NCBI GenBank assembly: GCA_023053545.1
Contig: JAKZAN010000060.1
Span: forward strand, 62,001 to 126,000
Reading direction: 5' to 3'
From: Lepidurus packardi
Taxonomy: Eukaryota > Arthropoda > Branchiopoda > Notostraca > Triopsidae
DNA length: 64,000 bases
A program made the position numbers and the translations under genes. The first letter of the stretch is position 1. Every line of letters begins with the position of its first letter. Shown in pieces: positions 36,402-50,800 of this stretch. The notes below the pieces were generated by a model, which was given only the letters and a program-made list of their open reading frames with translations, was not told the DNA's origin and did no database searches.

Positions 36402-39400
36402 TGGTTGAAATTTTTTTAACAGGTCTAAACTGGTTTAAACTAGTTTATTAACTGTGTTACACTGGTTTAAACTTGTTTATACTAGTTCAAACTGGTTTAA
36501 ACTGGTTTACACAGGTCTAAACTGGTTTAAGCTAGTTTATAAACTGGTTTACACCGGTGTAAACAGGTCCAAACTGGTTCTAAATGGTATAAACTGGTTT
36601 ACACAGATCTAAACTGGTGTAAACTGGTTTATACTAGTTCAAACTGGTTTAAACCGGTTAAAACTGGCTTAATCTGGTTTAAACTGGTCAAAACTAGATT
36701 ATAAACTGGTTTATACCGGTGTAAACAGGTCTAAACTGGTTTTAACTGGTATAAACTGGTTTACACAGGTCTAAACTGGTTTAAACTGGTTGATACTAGT
36801 TCAAACTGGTTGAAATTTTTTTAACAGGTCTAAACTTGTTCAAACTAGTTTATAAACTGGTTTAAAACGTTTTTAACTGGCTTAAACTGGTTTAAACCAG
36901 GCCTAAACAGGTCTTAACTGGTTTAAACTAGTTTATTAACTGTTTTACACTGGTTTAAACTTGTTTATACTAGTTCAAACTGGTTTAAACTGGTTTACAC
37001 AGGTCTAAACTGGTTTAAGCGAGTTCATAAACTGGTTTATACCGGTGTAAACAGGTCTAAACTGGTTCTAAATGGTATAAACTGGTTTACACAGGTCTAA
37101 ACTGGTTTAAACTGGTTTATACTAGTTCAAACTGGTTGAAATTTTTTTAACAGGTCTAAACTGGTTTAAACTAGTTTATTAACTGTGTTACACTGGTTTA
37201 AACTTGTTTATACTAGTTCAAACTGGTTTAAATTGGTTTACACAGGTCTAAACTGGTTTAAGCTAGTTTATAAACTGGTTTACACCGGTGTAAACAGGTC
37301 CAAACTGGTTCTAAATGGTATAAACTGGTTTACACAGATCTAAACTGGTGTAAACTGGTTTATACTAGTTCAAACTGGTTTAAACCGGTTAAAACTGGCT
37401 TAATCTGGTTTAAACTGGTTAAAACTAGATTATAAACTGGTTTATACCGGTGTAAACAGGTCTAAACTGGTTTTAACTGGTATAAGCTAGTTCAAATTGG
37501 TTTAAATTTTTTTAACAGGTCTAAACTGGTTTAAACTAGTTTATTAACTGTGTTACACTGGCTTAAACTTGTTTATACTAGTTCAAACTGGTTTGAACTG
37601 GTTTACACAGGTCTAAACTGGTTTAAGCTAGCTTATAAACTGGTTTATACCGGTGTAAACAGGTCTAAACTGGTTCTAAATGGTATAAACTGGTTTACAC
37701 AGGTCTAAACTGGTTTAAACTGGTTTATACTAGTTCAAACTGGTTTAAGCCGGTTAAAACTGGCTTAATCTGGTTTAAACTGGTCAAAACCAGATTATAA
37801 ACTGGTTTATACCGGTGTAAACAGGTCTAAACTGGTTTTAACTGGTATAAGCTAGTTCAAACTGGTTTAAATTTTTTTAACAGGTCTAAACTGGTTTAAA
37901 CTAGTTTATTAACTGGGTTACACTGGTTTAAACTTGTTTATACTAGTTCAAACTGGTTCGAACTGGTTTACACAGGTCTAAACTGGTTTAAGCTAGTTTA
38001 TAAACTAGTTTATACCGGTGTAAACAGGTCTAAACTGGTTCTAAATGGTATAAACTGGTTTACACAGGTCTAAACTGGTTTAAACTGGTTTATACTAGTT
38101 CAAACTGGTTTAAGCCGGTTAAAACTGGCTTAATCTGGTTTAAACTGGTCAAAACCAGATTATAAACTGGTTTATACCGGTGTAAACAGGTCTAAACTGG
38201 TTTTAACTGGTATAAACTGGTTTACAAAGGTTTAAACTGGTTTATACTAGTTCAAACTGGTTGAAATTTTTTTAACAGGTCTAAACTTGTTTTAACTAGT
38301 TTATAAACTGGTTTAAAACGTTTTTAACTGGCTTAAACTGGCTTAAACTGGTTTAAACCAGGCCTAAACAGGTCTAAACTGGTTTAAACTAGTTTATTAA
38401 CTGTTTTACACTGGTTTAAACTTGTTTATACTAGTTCAAACTGGTTTAAACTGGTTTACACAGGTCTAAACTGGTTTAAGCGAGTTCATAAACTGGTTTA
38501 TACCGGTGTAAACAGGTCTAAACTGGTTCTAAATGGTATAAACTGGTTTACACAGGTCTAAACTGGTTTAAACTGGTTTATACTAGTTCAAACTGGTTGA
38601 AATTTTTTTAACAGGTCTAAACTGGTTTAAACTAGTTTATTAACTGTGTTACACTGGTTTAAACTTGTTTATACTAGTTCAAACTGGTTTAAATTGGTTT
38701 ACACAGGTCTAAACTGGTTTAAGCTAGTTTATAAACTGGTTTACACCGGTGTAAACAGGTCCAAACTGGTTCTAAATGGTATAAACTGGTTTACACAGAT
38801 CTAAACTGGTGTAAACTGGTTTATACTAGTTCAAACTGGTTTAAACCGGTTAAAACTGGCTTAATCTGGTTTAAACTGGTCAAAACTAGATTATAAACTG
38901 GTTTATACCGGTGTAAACAGGTCTAAACTGGTTTTAACTGGTATAAACTGGTTTACACAGGTCTAAACTGGTTTAAACTGGTTGATACTAGTTCAAATTG
39001 GTTGAAATTTTTTTAACAGGTCTAAACTTGTTCAAACTAGTTTATAAACTGGTTTAAAACGTTTTTAACTGACTTAAACTGGCTTAAACTGGTTTAAACC
39101 AGGCCTAAACAGGTCTTAACTGGTTTAAACTAGTTTATTAACTGTTTTACACTGGTTTAAACTTGTTTATACTAGTTCAAACTGGTTTAAACTGGTTTAC
39201 ACAGGTCTAAACTGGTTTAAGCTAGTTCATAAACTGGTTTATACCGGTGTAAACAGGTCTAAACTGGTTTAAGCTAGTTCATAAACTGGTTTATACCGGT
39301 GTAAACAGGTCTAAACTGGTTCTAAATGGTATAAACTGGTTTACACAGGTCTAAACTGGTTTATACTGGTTTCTACTAGTTCAAACTGGTTGAAATTTTT

Positions 39401-40009
39401 TTAACAGGTCTAAACTGGTTTAAACTAGTTTATTAACTGTGTTACACTGGTTTAAACTTGTTTATACTAGTTCAAACTGGTTTAAACTGGTTTACACAGG
39501 TCTAAACTGGTTTAAGCTAGTTTATAAACTGGTTTACACCGGTGTAAACAGGTCCAAACTGGTTCTAAATGGTATAAACTGGTTTACACAGATCTAAACT
39601 GGTGTAAACTGGTTTATACTAGTTCAAACTGGTTTAAACCGGTTAAAACTGGCTTAATCTGGTTTAAACTGGTCAAAACTAGATTATAAACTGGTTTATA
39701 CCGGTGTAAACAGGTCTAAACTGGTTTTAACTGGTATAAACTGGTTTACACAGGTCTAAACTGGTTTAAACTGGTTGATACTAGTTCAAACTGGTTGAAA
39801 TTTTTTTAACAGGTCTAAACTTGTTCAAACTAGTTTATAAACTGGTTTAAAACGTTTTTAACTGGCTTAAACTGGTTTAAACCAGGCCTAAACAGGTCTT
39901 AACTGGTTTAAACTAGTTTATTAACTGTTTTACACTGGTTTAAACTTGTTTATACTAGTTCAAACTGGTTTAAACTGGTTTACACAGGTCTAAACTGGTT
40001 TAAGCGAGT
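36402..40009 (+). repeat. Satellite A with 1,461-bp spaced repeats
   Basis: AAATTGGTTTACAC at about 37,232 and 38,693 and CAGATC at 37,335 and 38,796 are 1,461 bp apart. The same cassettes recur 2,329 bp further on (ATTGG at 41,022; GTTCAAATTGG at 38,997 and 41,326). No TACTCATG cassette occurs from 35.5 to 40.3 kb. No gene. Confidence 0.65.
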
Positions 40010-43000
40010 TCATAAACTGGTTTATACCGGTGTAAACAGGTCTAAACTGGTTTAAGCTAGTTCATAAACTGGTTTATACCGGTGTAAACAGGTCTAAACT
40101 GGTTCTAAATGGTATAAACTGGTTTACACAGGTCTAAACTGGTTTATACTGGTTTATACTAGTTCAAACTGGTTTAAATTTTTTTTAACAGGTCTAAGCT
40201 TGTTTAAGCTAGTTTATAAACTGGTTTAAACCGTTTTTAACTGGCTTAAACTGGTTTAAACCAGGCCTAAAAAGGTCTAAACTGGTTTAAACTAGTTTAT
40301 AACTGTTTTACACTGGTTTAACCTGGTTTATACTAGTTCAAACTGGTTTAGACTGGTCTACTCATGTCTAAACTGGTTTACTCATGTCTAAACTGGTTTA
40401 ACGTAGTTTATAAACTGGTTTATACTAGTTCAAACTGGTTTAAACCGGTTAAAACTGGCTTAATCTGGTTTAAACTGGTTAAAACTAGATTATAAACTGG
40501 TTTATACCGGTGTAAACAGGTCTAAACTGGTTTTAACTGGTATAAGCTAGTTCAAATTGGTTTAAATTTTTTTAACAGGTCTAAACTGGTTTAAACTAGT
40601 TTATTAACTGTGTTACACTGGCTTAAACTTGTTTATACTAGTTCAAACTGGTTTGAACTGGTTTACACAGGTCTAAACTGGTTTAAGCTAGTTTATAAAC
40701 TGGTTTATACCGGTGTAAACAGGTCTAAACTGGTTCTAAATGGTATAAACTGGTTTACACAGGTCTAAACTGGTTTAAACTGGTTTATACTAGTTCAAAC
40801 TGGTTTAAGCCGGTTAAAACTGGCTTAATCTGGTTTAAACTGGTCAAAACCAGATTATAAACTGGTTTATACCGGTGTAAACAGGTCTAAACTGGTTTTA
40901 ACTGGTATAAGCTAGTTCAAACTGGTTTAAATTTTTTTAACAGGTCTAAACTGGTTTAAACTAGTTTATTAACTGTGTTACACTGGTTTAAACTTGTTTA
41001 TACTAGTTCAAACTGGTTTAAATTGGTTTACACAGGTCTAAACTGGTTTAAGCTAGTTTATAAACTGGTTTACACCGGTGTAAACAGGTCCAAACTGGTT
41101 CTAAATGGTATAAACTGGTTTACACAGATCTAAACTGGTGTAAACTGGTTTATACTAGTTCAAACTGGTTTAAACCGGTTAAAACTGGCTTAATCTGGTT
41201 TAAACTGGTCAAAACTAGATTATAAACTGGTTTATACCGGTGTAAACAGGTCTAAACTGGTTTTAACTGGTATAAACTGGTTTACACAGGTCTAAACTGG
41301 TTTAAACTGGTTGATACTAGTTCAAATTGGTTGAAATTTTTTTAACAGGTCTAAACTTGTTCAAACTAGTTTATAAACTGGTTTAAAACGTTTTTAACTG
41401 ACTTAAACTGGCTTAAACTGGTTTAAACCAGGCCTAAACAGGTCTTAACTGGTTTAAACTAGTTTATTAACTGTTTTACACTGGTTTAAACTTGTTTATA
41501 CTAGTTCAAACTGGTTTAAACTGGTTTACACAGGTCTAAACTGGTTTAAGCTAGTTCATAAACTGGTTTATACCGGTGTAAACAGGTCTAAACTGGTTTA
41601 AGCTAGTTCATAAACTGGTTTATACCGGTGTAAACAGGTCTAAACTGGTTCTAAATGGTATAAACTGGTTTACACAGGTCTAAACTGGTTTATACTGGTT
41701 TATACTAGTTCAAACTGGTTTAAATTTTTTTTAACAGGTCTAAGCTTGTTTAAGCTAGTTTATAAACTGGTTTAAACCGTTTTTAACTGGCTTAAACTGG
41801 TTTAAACCAGGCCTAAAAAGGTCTAAACTGGTTTAAACTAGTTTATAACTGTTTTACACTGGTTTAACCTGGTTTATACTAGTTCAAACTGGTTTAGACT
41901 GGTCTACTCATGTCTAAACTGGTTTACTCATGTCTAAACTGGTTTAACGTAGTTTATAAACTGGTTTATACTAGTTCAAACTGGTTTAAACCGGTTAAAA
42001 CTGGCTTAATCTGGTTTAAACTGGTTAAAACTAGATTATAAACTGGTTTATACCGGTGTAAACAGGTCTAAACTGGTTTTAACTGGTATAAGCTAGTTCA
42101 AATTGGTTTAAATTTTTTTAACAGGTCTAAACTGGTTTAAACTAGTTTATTAACTGTGTTACACTGGCTTAAACTTGTTTATACTAGTTCAAACTGGTTT
42201 GAACTGGTTTACACAGGTCTAAACTGGTTTAAGCTAGTTTATAAACTGGTTTATACCGGTGTAAACAGGTCTAAACTGGTTCTAAATGGTATAAACTGGT
42301 TTACACAGGTCTAAACTGGTTTAAACTGGTTTATACTAGTTCAAACTGGTTTAAGCCGGTTAAAACTGGCTTAATCTGGTTTAAACTGGTCAAAACCAGA
42401 TTATAAACTGGTTTATACCGGTGTAAACAGGTCTAAACTGGTTTTAACTGGTATAAGCTAGTTCAAACTGGTTTAAATTTTTTTAACAGGTCTAAACTGG
42501 TTTAAACTAGTTTATTAACTGTGTTACACTGGTTTAAACTTGTTTATACTAGTTCAAACTGGTTTAAATTGGTTTACACAGGTCTAAACTGGTTTAAGCT
42601 AGTTTATAAACTGGTTTACACCGGTGTAAACAGGTCCAAACTGGTTCTAAATGGTATAAACTGGTTTACACAGATCTAAACTGGTGTAAACTGGTTTATA
42701 CTAGTTCAAACTGGTTTAAACCGGTTAAAACTGGCTTAATCTGGTTTAAACTGGTCAAAACTAGATTATAAACTGGTTTATACCGGTGTAAACAGGTCTA
42801 AACTGGTTTTAACTGGTATAAACTGGTTTACACAGGTCTAAACTGGTTTAAACTGGTTGATACTAGTTCAAATTGGTTGAAATTTTTTTAACAGGTCTAA
42901 ACTTGTTCAAACTAGTTTATAAACTGGTTTAAAACGTTTTTAACTGACTTAAACTGGCTTAAACTGGTTTAAACCAGGCCTAAACAGGTCTTAACTGGTT

Positions 43001-43101
43001 TAAACTAGTTTATTAACTGTTTTACACTGGTTTAAACTTGTTTATACTAGTTCAAACTGGTTTAAACTGGTTTACACAGGTCTAAACTGGTTTAAGCTAG
43101 T
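40010..43101 (+). repeat. 1,546-bp tandem repeat, two copies
   Basis: A private one-base deletion (AGTTTATAACTG for AGTTTATTAACTG) at about 40,298 and 41,844 identifies two copies 1,546 bp apart. Further anchors: the TACTCATG marker at 40,358 and 41,904, and ATTGG at 40,556/42,102, 41,022/42,568 and 41,326/42,872. The left limit is after 40,006, where GCGAG differs from GCTAG. The third position at 43,390 has the normal form, so the right limit is before it. Confidence 0.75.
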
Positions 43102-46100
43102 TCATAAACTGGTTTATACCGGTGTAAACAGGTCTAAACTGGTTTAAGCTAGTTCATAAACTGGTTTATACCGGTGTAAACAGGTCTAAACTGGTTCTAA
43201 ATGGTATAAACTGGTTTACACAGGTCTAAACTGGTTTATACTGGTTTATACTAGTTCAAACTGGTTTAAATTTTTTTTAACAGGTCTAAGCTTGTTTAAG
43301 CTAGTTTATAAACTGGTTTAAACCGTTTTTAACTGGCTTAAACTGGTTTAAACCAGGCCTAAAAAGGTCTAAACTGGTTTAAACTAGTTTATTAACTGTT
43401 TTACACTGGTTTAACCTGGTTTATACTAGTTCAAACTGGTTTAAACTGGTATACTCATGTCTAAACTGGTTTACTCATGTCTAAACTGGTTTAACGTAGT
43501 TTATAAACTGGTTTATACTAGTTCAAACTGGTTTAAACCGGTTAAAACTGGCTTAATCTGGTTTAAACTGGTCAAAACCAGATTATAAACTGGTTTATAC
43601 CGGTGTAAACAGGTCTAAACTGGTTTTAACTGGTATAAACTGGTTTACAAAGGTTTAAACTGGTGTAAACTGGTTTATACTAGTTCAAACTGGTTGCAAT
43701 TTTTTTAACAGGTCTAAACTTGTTTTAACCAGTTTATAAACTGGTTTAAAACGTTTTTAACTGGCTTAAACTGGCTTAAACTGGTTTAAACCAGGCCTAA
43801 ACAGGTCTTAACTGGCTTAAACTAGTTTATGAACTGTTTTACACTGGTTTAAACTTGTTTATACTAGTTCAAACTGGTTTAAACTGGTTTACACAGGTCT
43901 AAACTGGTTTAAGCTAGTTTAAAAAATGGTTTATACCTTTGTAAACAGGTCTAAACTGGTTCTAAATGGTATAAACTGGTTTACACAGGTCTAAACTGGT
44001 TTAAACTGGTTTATACTAGTTCAAACTGGTTGAAATTTTTTTAACAGGTCTAAACTGGTTTAAACTAGTTTATTAACTGTGTTAAACTGGTTTAAACTTG
44101 TTTATACTAGTTCAAACTGGTTTAAACTGGTTTACACAGGTCTAAACTGGTTTAAGCTAGTTTATAAACTGGTTTACACCGGTGTAAACAGGTCCAAACT
44201 GGTTCCAAATGGTTTAAAATGGTTTACACAGGTCTAAACTGGTGTAAACTGGTTTATACTAGTTCAAACTGGTTTAAACCGGTTAAAACTGGCTTAATCT
44301 GGTTTAAACTGGTCAAAACTAGATTATAAACTGGTTTATACCGGTGTAAACAGGTCTAAACTGGTTTTAACTGGTATAAACTGGTTTACACAAGTCTAAA
44401 CTGGTTTAAACTGGTTGATACTAGTTCAAATTGGTTGAAATTTTTTTAACAGGTCTAAACTTGTTCAAACTAGTTTATAAACTGGTTTAAAACGTTTTTA
44501 ACTGACTTAAACTGGCTTAAACTGGTTTAAACCAGGCCTAAACAGGTCTTAACTGGTTTAAACTAGTTTATTAACTGTTTTACACTGGTTTAAACTTGTT
44601 TATACTAGTTCAAACTGGTTTAAACTGGTTTACACAGGTCTAAACTGGTTTAAGCTAGTTCATAAACTGGTTTATACCGGTGTAAACAGGTCTAAACTGG
44701 TTTAAGCTAGTTCATAAACTGGTTTATACCGGTGTAAACAGGTCTAAACTGGTTCTAAATGGTATAAACTGGTTTACACAGGTCTAAACTGGTTTATACT
44801 GGTTTATACTAGTTCAAACTGGTTTAAATTTTTTTTAACAGGTCTAAGCTTGTTTAAGCTAGTTTATAAACTGGTTTAAACCGTTTTTAACTGGCTTAAA
44901 CTGGTTTAAACCAGGCCTAAAAAGGTCTAAACTGGTTTAAACTAGTTTATTAACTGTTTTACACTGGTTTAACCTGGTTTATACTAGTTCAAACTGGTTT
45001 AAACTGGTATACTCATGTCTAAACTGGTTTACTCATGTCTAAACTGGTTTAACGTAGTTTATAAACTGGTTTATACTAGTTCAAACTGGTTTAAACCGGT
45101 TAAAACTGGCTTAATCTGGTTTAAACTGGTCAAAACCAGATTATAAACTGGTTTATACCGGTGTAAACAGGTCTAAACTGGTTTTAACTGGTATAAACTG
45201 GTTTACAAAGGTTTAAACTGGTGTAAACTGGTTTATACTAGTTCAAACTGGTTGCAATTTTTTTAACAGGTCTAAACTTGTTTTAACCAGTTTATAAACT
45301 GGTTTAAAACGTTTTTAACTGGCTTAAACTGGCTTAAACTGGTTTAAACCAGGCCTAAACAGGTCTTAACTGGCTTAAACTAGTTTATGAACTGTTTTAC
45401 ACTGGTTTAAACTTGTTTATACTAGTTCAAACTGGTTTAAACTGGTTTACACAGGTCTAAACTGGTTTAAGCTAGTTTAAAAAATGGTTTATACCTTTGT
45501 AAACAGGTCTAAACTGGTTCTAAATGGCATAAACTGGTTTACACAGGTCTAAACTGGTTTAAACTGGTTTATACTAGTTCAAACTGGTTTAAACTGGTTT
45601 ACTCATGTCTAAACTGGTTTACTCATGTCTAAACTGGTTTAACGTAGTTTATAAACTGGTTTCTACTAGTTCAAACTGGTTTAAACCGGTTAAAACTGAC
45701 TTAATCTGGTTTAAACTGGTTAAAACTAGATTATAAACTGGTTTATACCAGTGTAAACAGGTCTAAACTGGTTTTAACTGGTATAAAATGGTTTACACAG
45801 GTCTAAACTGGTTTAAACTGGTTTATACTAGTTCAAACTGGTTGAAATTTTTTTAACAGGTCTAAACTTGTTCAAACTAGTTTATAAACTGGTTTAAAAC
45901 GTTTTTAACTGGCTTAAACTGGTTTAAACCAGGCCTAAACAGGTCTAACCTGGTTTAAACTAGTTTATTAACTGTTTTACACTTTTTTAAACTTGTTTAT
46001 ACTAGTTCAAACTGGTTTAAACTGGTTTACACAGGTCAAAACTGGTTTAAGGCAGTTCATAAACTGGTTTATACCGGTGTAAACAGGTCTAAACTGGTTT

Positions 46101-47850
46101 CAGCTAGTTCATAAACTGGTTTATACCGGTGTAAACAGGTCTAAACTGGTTCTAAATGGTATAAACTGGTTTACACAGGTCTAAACTGGTTTATACTGGT
46201 TTATACTAGTTCAAACTGGTTTAAATTATTTTTAACAGGTCTAAGCTTGTTTAAGCTAGTTTATAAACTGGTTTAAACCGTTTTTAACTGGCTTAAACTG
46301 GTTTAAACCAGGCCTAAAAAGGTCTAAACTGGTTTAAACTAGTTTATTAACTGTTTTACACTGGTTTAACCTGGTTTATACTAGTTCAAACTGGTTTAAA
46401 CTGGTCTACTCATGTCTAAACTGGTTTACTCATGTCTAAACTGGTTTAACGTAGTTTATAAACTGGTTTATACTAGTTCAAACTGGCTTAAACCGGTTAA
46501 AACTGGCTTAATCTGGTTTAAACTGGTTAAAACTAGATTATAAACTGGTTTATACCGGTGTAAACAGGTCTAAACTGATTTTAACTGGTATAAGCTAGTT
46601 CAAACTGGTTTAAATTTTTTTAACAGGTCTAAACTGTTTTAAACTAGTTTATTAACTGTGTTACACTGGTTTAAACTTGTTTATACTAGTTCAAACTGGT
46701 TTGAACTGGTTTACACAGGTCTAAACTGGTTTAAGCTAGTTTATAAACTGGTTTATACCGGTGTAAACAGGTCTAAACTGGTTCTAAATGGTATAAACTG
46801 GTTTACACAGGTCTAAACTGGTTTAAACTGGTTTATACTAGTTCAAACTGGTTTAAGCCGGTTAAAACTGGCTTAATCTGGTTTAAACTGGTCAAAACCA
46901 GATTATAAATTGGTTTATACCAGTGTAAACAGGTCTAAACTGGTTTTAACTGGTATAAACTGGTTTACAAAGGTTTAAACTGGTTTATACTAGTTCAAAC
47001 TAGTTGAAATTTTTTTAACAGGTCTAAACTTGTTTTAACTAGTTTATAAACTGGTTTAAAACGTTTTTAACTGGCTTAAACTGGCTTAAACTGGGTTAAA
47101 CCATTCCTAAACAGGTCTAAACTGGTTTAAACTAGTTTATTAACTGTTTTACACTGTTTTAAACTTTTTTATACTAGTTCAAACTGGTTTAAACTGGTTT
47201 ACACCGGTCTAAACTGGTTTAAGCGAGTTCATAAACTGGTTTATACCGGTGTAAACAGGTCTAAACTGGTTTAAGCTAGTTCATAAACTGGTTTATACCG
47301 GTGTAAACAGGTCTAAACTGGTTCTAAATGGTATAAACTGGTTTACACAGGTCTAAACTGGTTTAAACTGGTTTAAACTAGTTCAAACTGGTTGAAATTT
47401 TTTTAACAGGTCTAAACTGGTTTAAACTAGTTTATTAACTGTGTTAAACTGGTTTAAACTTGTTTATACTAGTTCAAACTGGTTTAAACTGGTTTACACA
47501 GGTCTAAACTGGTTTAAGCTAGTTTATAAACTGGTTTACACCGGTGTAAACAGGTCCAAACTGGTTCCAAATGGTTTAAAATGGTTTACACAGGTCTAAA
47601 CTGGTGTAAACTGGTTTATACTAGTTCAAACTGGTTTAAACCGGTTAAAACTGGCTTAATCTGGTTTAAACTGGTCAAAACTAGATTATAAACTGGTTTA
47701 TACCGGTGTAAACAGGTCTAAACTGGTTTTAACTGGTATAAACTGGTTTACACAAGTCTAAACTGGTTTAAACTGGTTGATACTAGTTCAAACTGGTTGA
47801 AATTTTTTTAACGGGTCTAAACTTGTTCAAACTAGTTTATAAACTGGTTT
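43094..47850 (+). repeat. 4.76-kb tandem duplication, unit 1
   Basis: Starts at AAGCTAGTTC (43,094) and ends just before the junction at 47,851. Many private variants recur in unit 2: the A6 motif at 43,921/48,678 and 45,479/50,246, TATACTCATG at 43,450/48,207 and 45,008/49,765, ACTTTTTTAA at 45,981/50,748, and CCATTCCTAA at 47,101/51,868. Internally the unit already holds a repeat at offset 1,558. No gene. Confidence 0.9.
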
Positions 47851-50800
47851 AAGCTAGTTCATAAACTGGTTTATACCGGTGTAAACAGGTCTAAACTGGT
47901 TTAAGCTAGTTCATAAACTGGTTTATACCGGTGTAAACAGGTCTAAACTGGTTCTAAATGGTATAAACTGGTTTAGACAGGTCTAAACTGGTTTATACTG
48001 GTTTATACTAGTTCAAACTGGTTTAAATTTTTTTTAACAGGTCTAAGCTTGTTTAAGCTAGTTTATAAACTGGTTTAAACCGTTTTTAACTGGCTTAAAC
48101 TGGTTTAAACCAGGCCTAAAAAGGTCTAAACTGGTTTAAACTAGTTTATTAACTGTTTTACACTGGTTTAACCTGGTTTATACTAGTTCAAACTGGTTTA
48201 AACTGGTATACTCATGTCTAAACTGGTTTACTCATGTCTAAACTGGTTTAACGTAGTTTATAAACTGGTTTATACTAGTTCAAACTGGTTTAAACCGGTT
48301 AAAACTGGCTTAATCTGGTTTAAACTGGTCAAAACCAGATTATAAACTGGTTTATACCGGTGTAAACAGGTCTAAACTGGTTTTAACTGGTATAAACTGG
48401 TTTACAAAGGTTTAAACTGGTGTAAACTGGTTTATACTAGTTCAAACTGGTTGCAATTTTTTTAACAGGTCTAAACTTGTTTTAACCAGTTTATAAACTG
48501 GTTTAAAACGTTTTTAACTGGCTTAAACTGGCTTAAACTGGTTTAAACCAGGCCTAAACAGGTCTTAACTGGCTTAAACTAGTTTATGAACTGTTTTACA
48601 CTGGTTTAAACTTGTTTATACTAGTTCAAACTGGTTTAAACTGGTTTACACAGGTCTAAACTGGTTTAAGCTAGTTTAAAAAATGGTTTATACCTTTGTA
48701 AACAGGTCTAAACTGGTTCTAAATGGTATAAACTGGTTTACACAGGTCTAAACTGGTTTAAACTGGTTTATACTAGTTCAAACTGGTTGAAATTTTTTTA
48801 ACAGGTCTAAACTGGTTTAAACTAGTTTATTAACTGTGTTAAACTGGTTTAAACTTGTTTATACTAGTTCAAACTGGTTTAAACTGGTTTACACAGGTCT
48901 AAACTGGTTTAAGCTAGTTTATAAACTGGTTTACACCGGTGTAAACAGGTCCAAACTGGTTCCAAATGGTTTAAAATGGTTTACACAGGTCTAAACTGGT
49001 GTAAACTGGTTTATACTAGTTCAAACTGGTTTAAACCGGTTAAAACTGGCTTAATCTGGTTTAAACTGGTCAAAACTAGATTATAAACTGGTTTATACCG
49101 GTGTAAACAGGTCTAAACTGGTTTTAACTGGTATAAACTGGTTTACACAAGTCTAAACTGGTTTAAACTGGTTGATACTAGTTCAAATTGGTTGAAATTT
49201 TTTTAACAGGTCTAAACTTGTTCAAACTAGTTTATAAACTGGTTTAAAACGTTTTTAACTGACTTAAACTGGCTTAAACTGGTTTAAACCAGGCCTAAAC
49301 AGGTCTTAACTGGTTTAAACTAGTTTATTAACTGTTTTACACTGGTTTAAACTTGTTTATACTAGTTCAAACTGGTTTAAACTGGTTTACACAGGTCTAA
49401 ACTGGTTTAAGCTAGTTCATAAACTGGTTTATACCGGTGTAAACAGGTCTAAACTGGTTTAAGCTAGTTCATAAACTGGTTTATACCGGTGTAAACAGGT
49501 CTAAACTGGTTCTAAATGGTATAAACTGGTTTACACAGGTCTAAACTGGTTTATACTGGTTTATACTAGTTCAAACTGGTTTAAATTTTTTTTAACAGGT
49601 CTAAGCTTGTTTAAGCTAGTTTATAAACTGGTTTAAACCGTTTTTAACTGGCTTAAACTGGTTTAAACCAGGCCTAAAAAGGTCTAAACTGGTTTAAACT
49701 AGTTTATTAACTGTTTTACACTGGTTTAACCTGGTTTATACTAGTTCAAACTGGTTTAAACTGGTATACTCATGTCTAAACTGGTTTACTCATGTCTAAA
49801 CTGGTTTAACGTAGTTTATAAACTGGTTTATACTAGTTCAAACTGGTTTAAACCGGTTAAAACTGGCTTAATCTGGTTTAAACTGGTCAAAACCAGATTA
49901 TAAACTGGTTCATACCGGTGTAAACAGGTCTAAACTGGTTTTAACTGGTATAAACTGGTTTACAAAGGTTTAAACTGGTGTAAACTGGTTTATACTAGTT
50001 CAAACTGGTTGCAATTTTTTTAACAGGTCTAAACTTGTTTTAACCAGTTTATAAACTGGTTTAAAACGTTTTTAACTGGCTTAAACTGGCTTAAACTGGC
50101 TTAAACTGGTTTAAACCAGGCCTAAACAGGTCTTAACTGGCTTAAACTAGTTTATGAACTGTTTTACACTGGTTTAAACTTGTTTATACTAGTTCAAACT
50201 GGTTTAAACTGGTTTACACAGGTCTAAACTGGTTTAAGCTAGTTTAAAAAATGGTTTATACCTTTGTAAACAGGTCTAAACTGGTTCTAAATGGCATAAA
50301 CTGGTTTACACAGGTCTAAACTGGTTTAAACTGGTTTATACTAGTTCAAACTGGTTTAAACTGGTTTACTCATGTCTAAACTGGTTTACTCATGTCTAAA
50401 CTGGTTTAACGTAGTTTATAAACTGGTTTCTACTAGTTCAAACTGGTTTAAACCGGTTAAAACTGACTTAATCTGGTTTAAACTGGTTAAAACTAGATTA
50501 TAAACTGGTTTATACCAGTGTAAACAGGTCTAAACTGGTTTTAACTGGTATAAAATGGTTTACACAGGTCTAAACTGGTTTAAACTGGTTTATACTAGTT
50601 CAAACTGGTTGAAATTTTTTTAACAGGTCTAAACTTGTTCAAACTAGTTTATAAACTGGTTTAAAACGTTTTTAACTGGCTTAAACTGGTTTAAACCAGG
50701 CCTAAACAGGTCTAACCTGGTTTAAACTAGTTTATTAACTGTTTTACACTTTTTTAAACTTGTTTATACTAGTTCAAACTGGTTTAAACTGGTTTACACA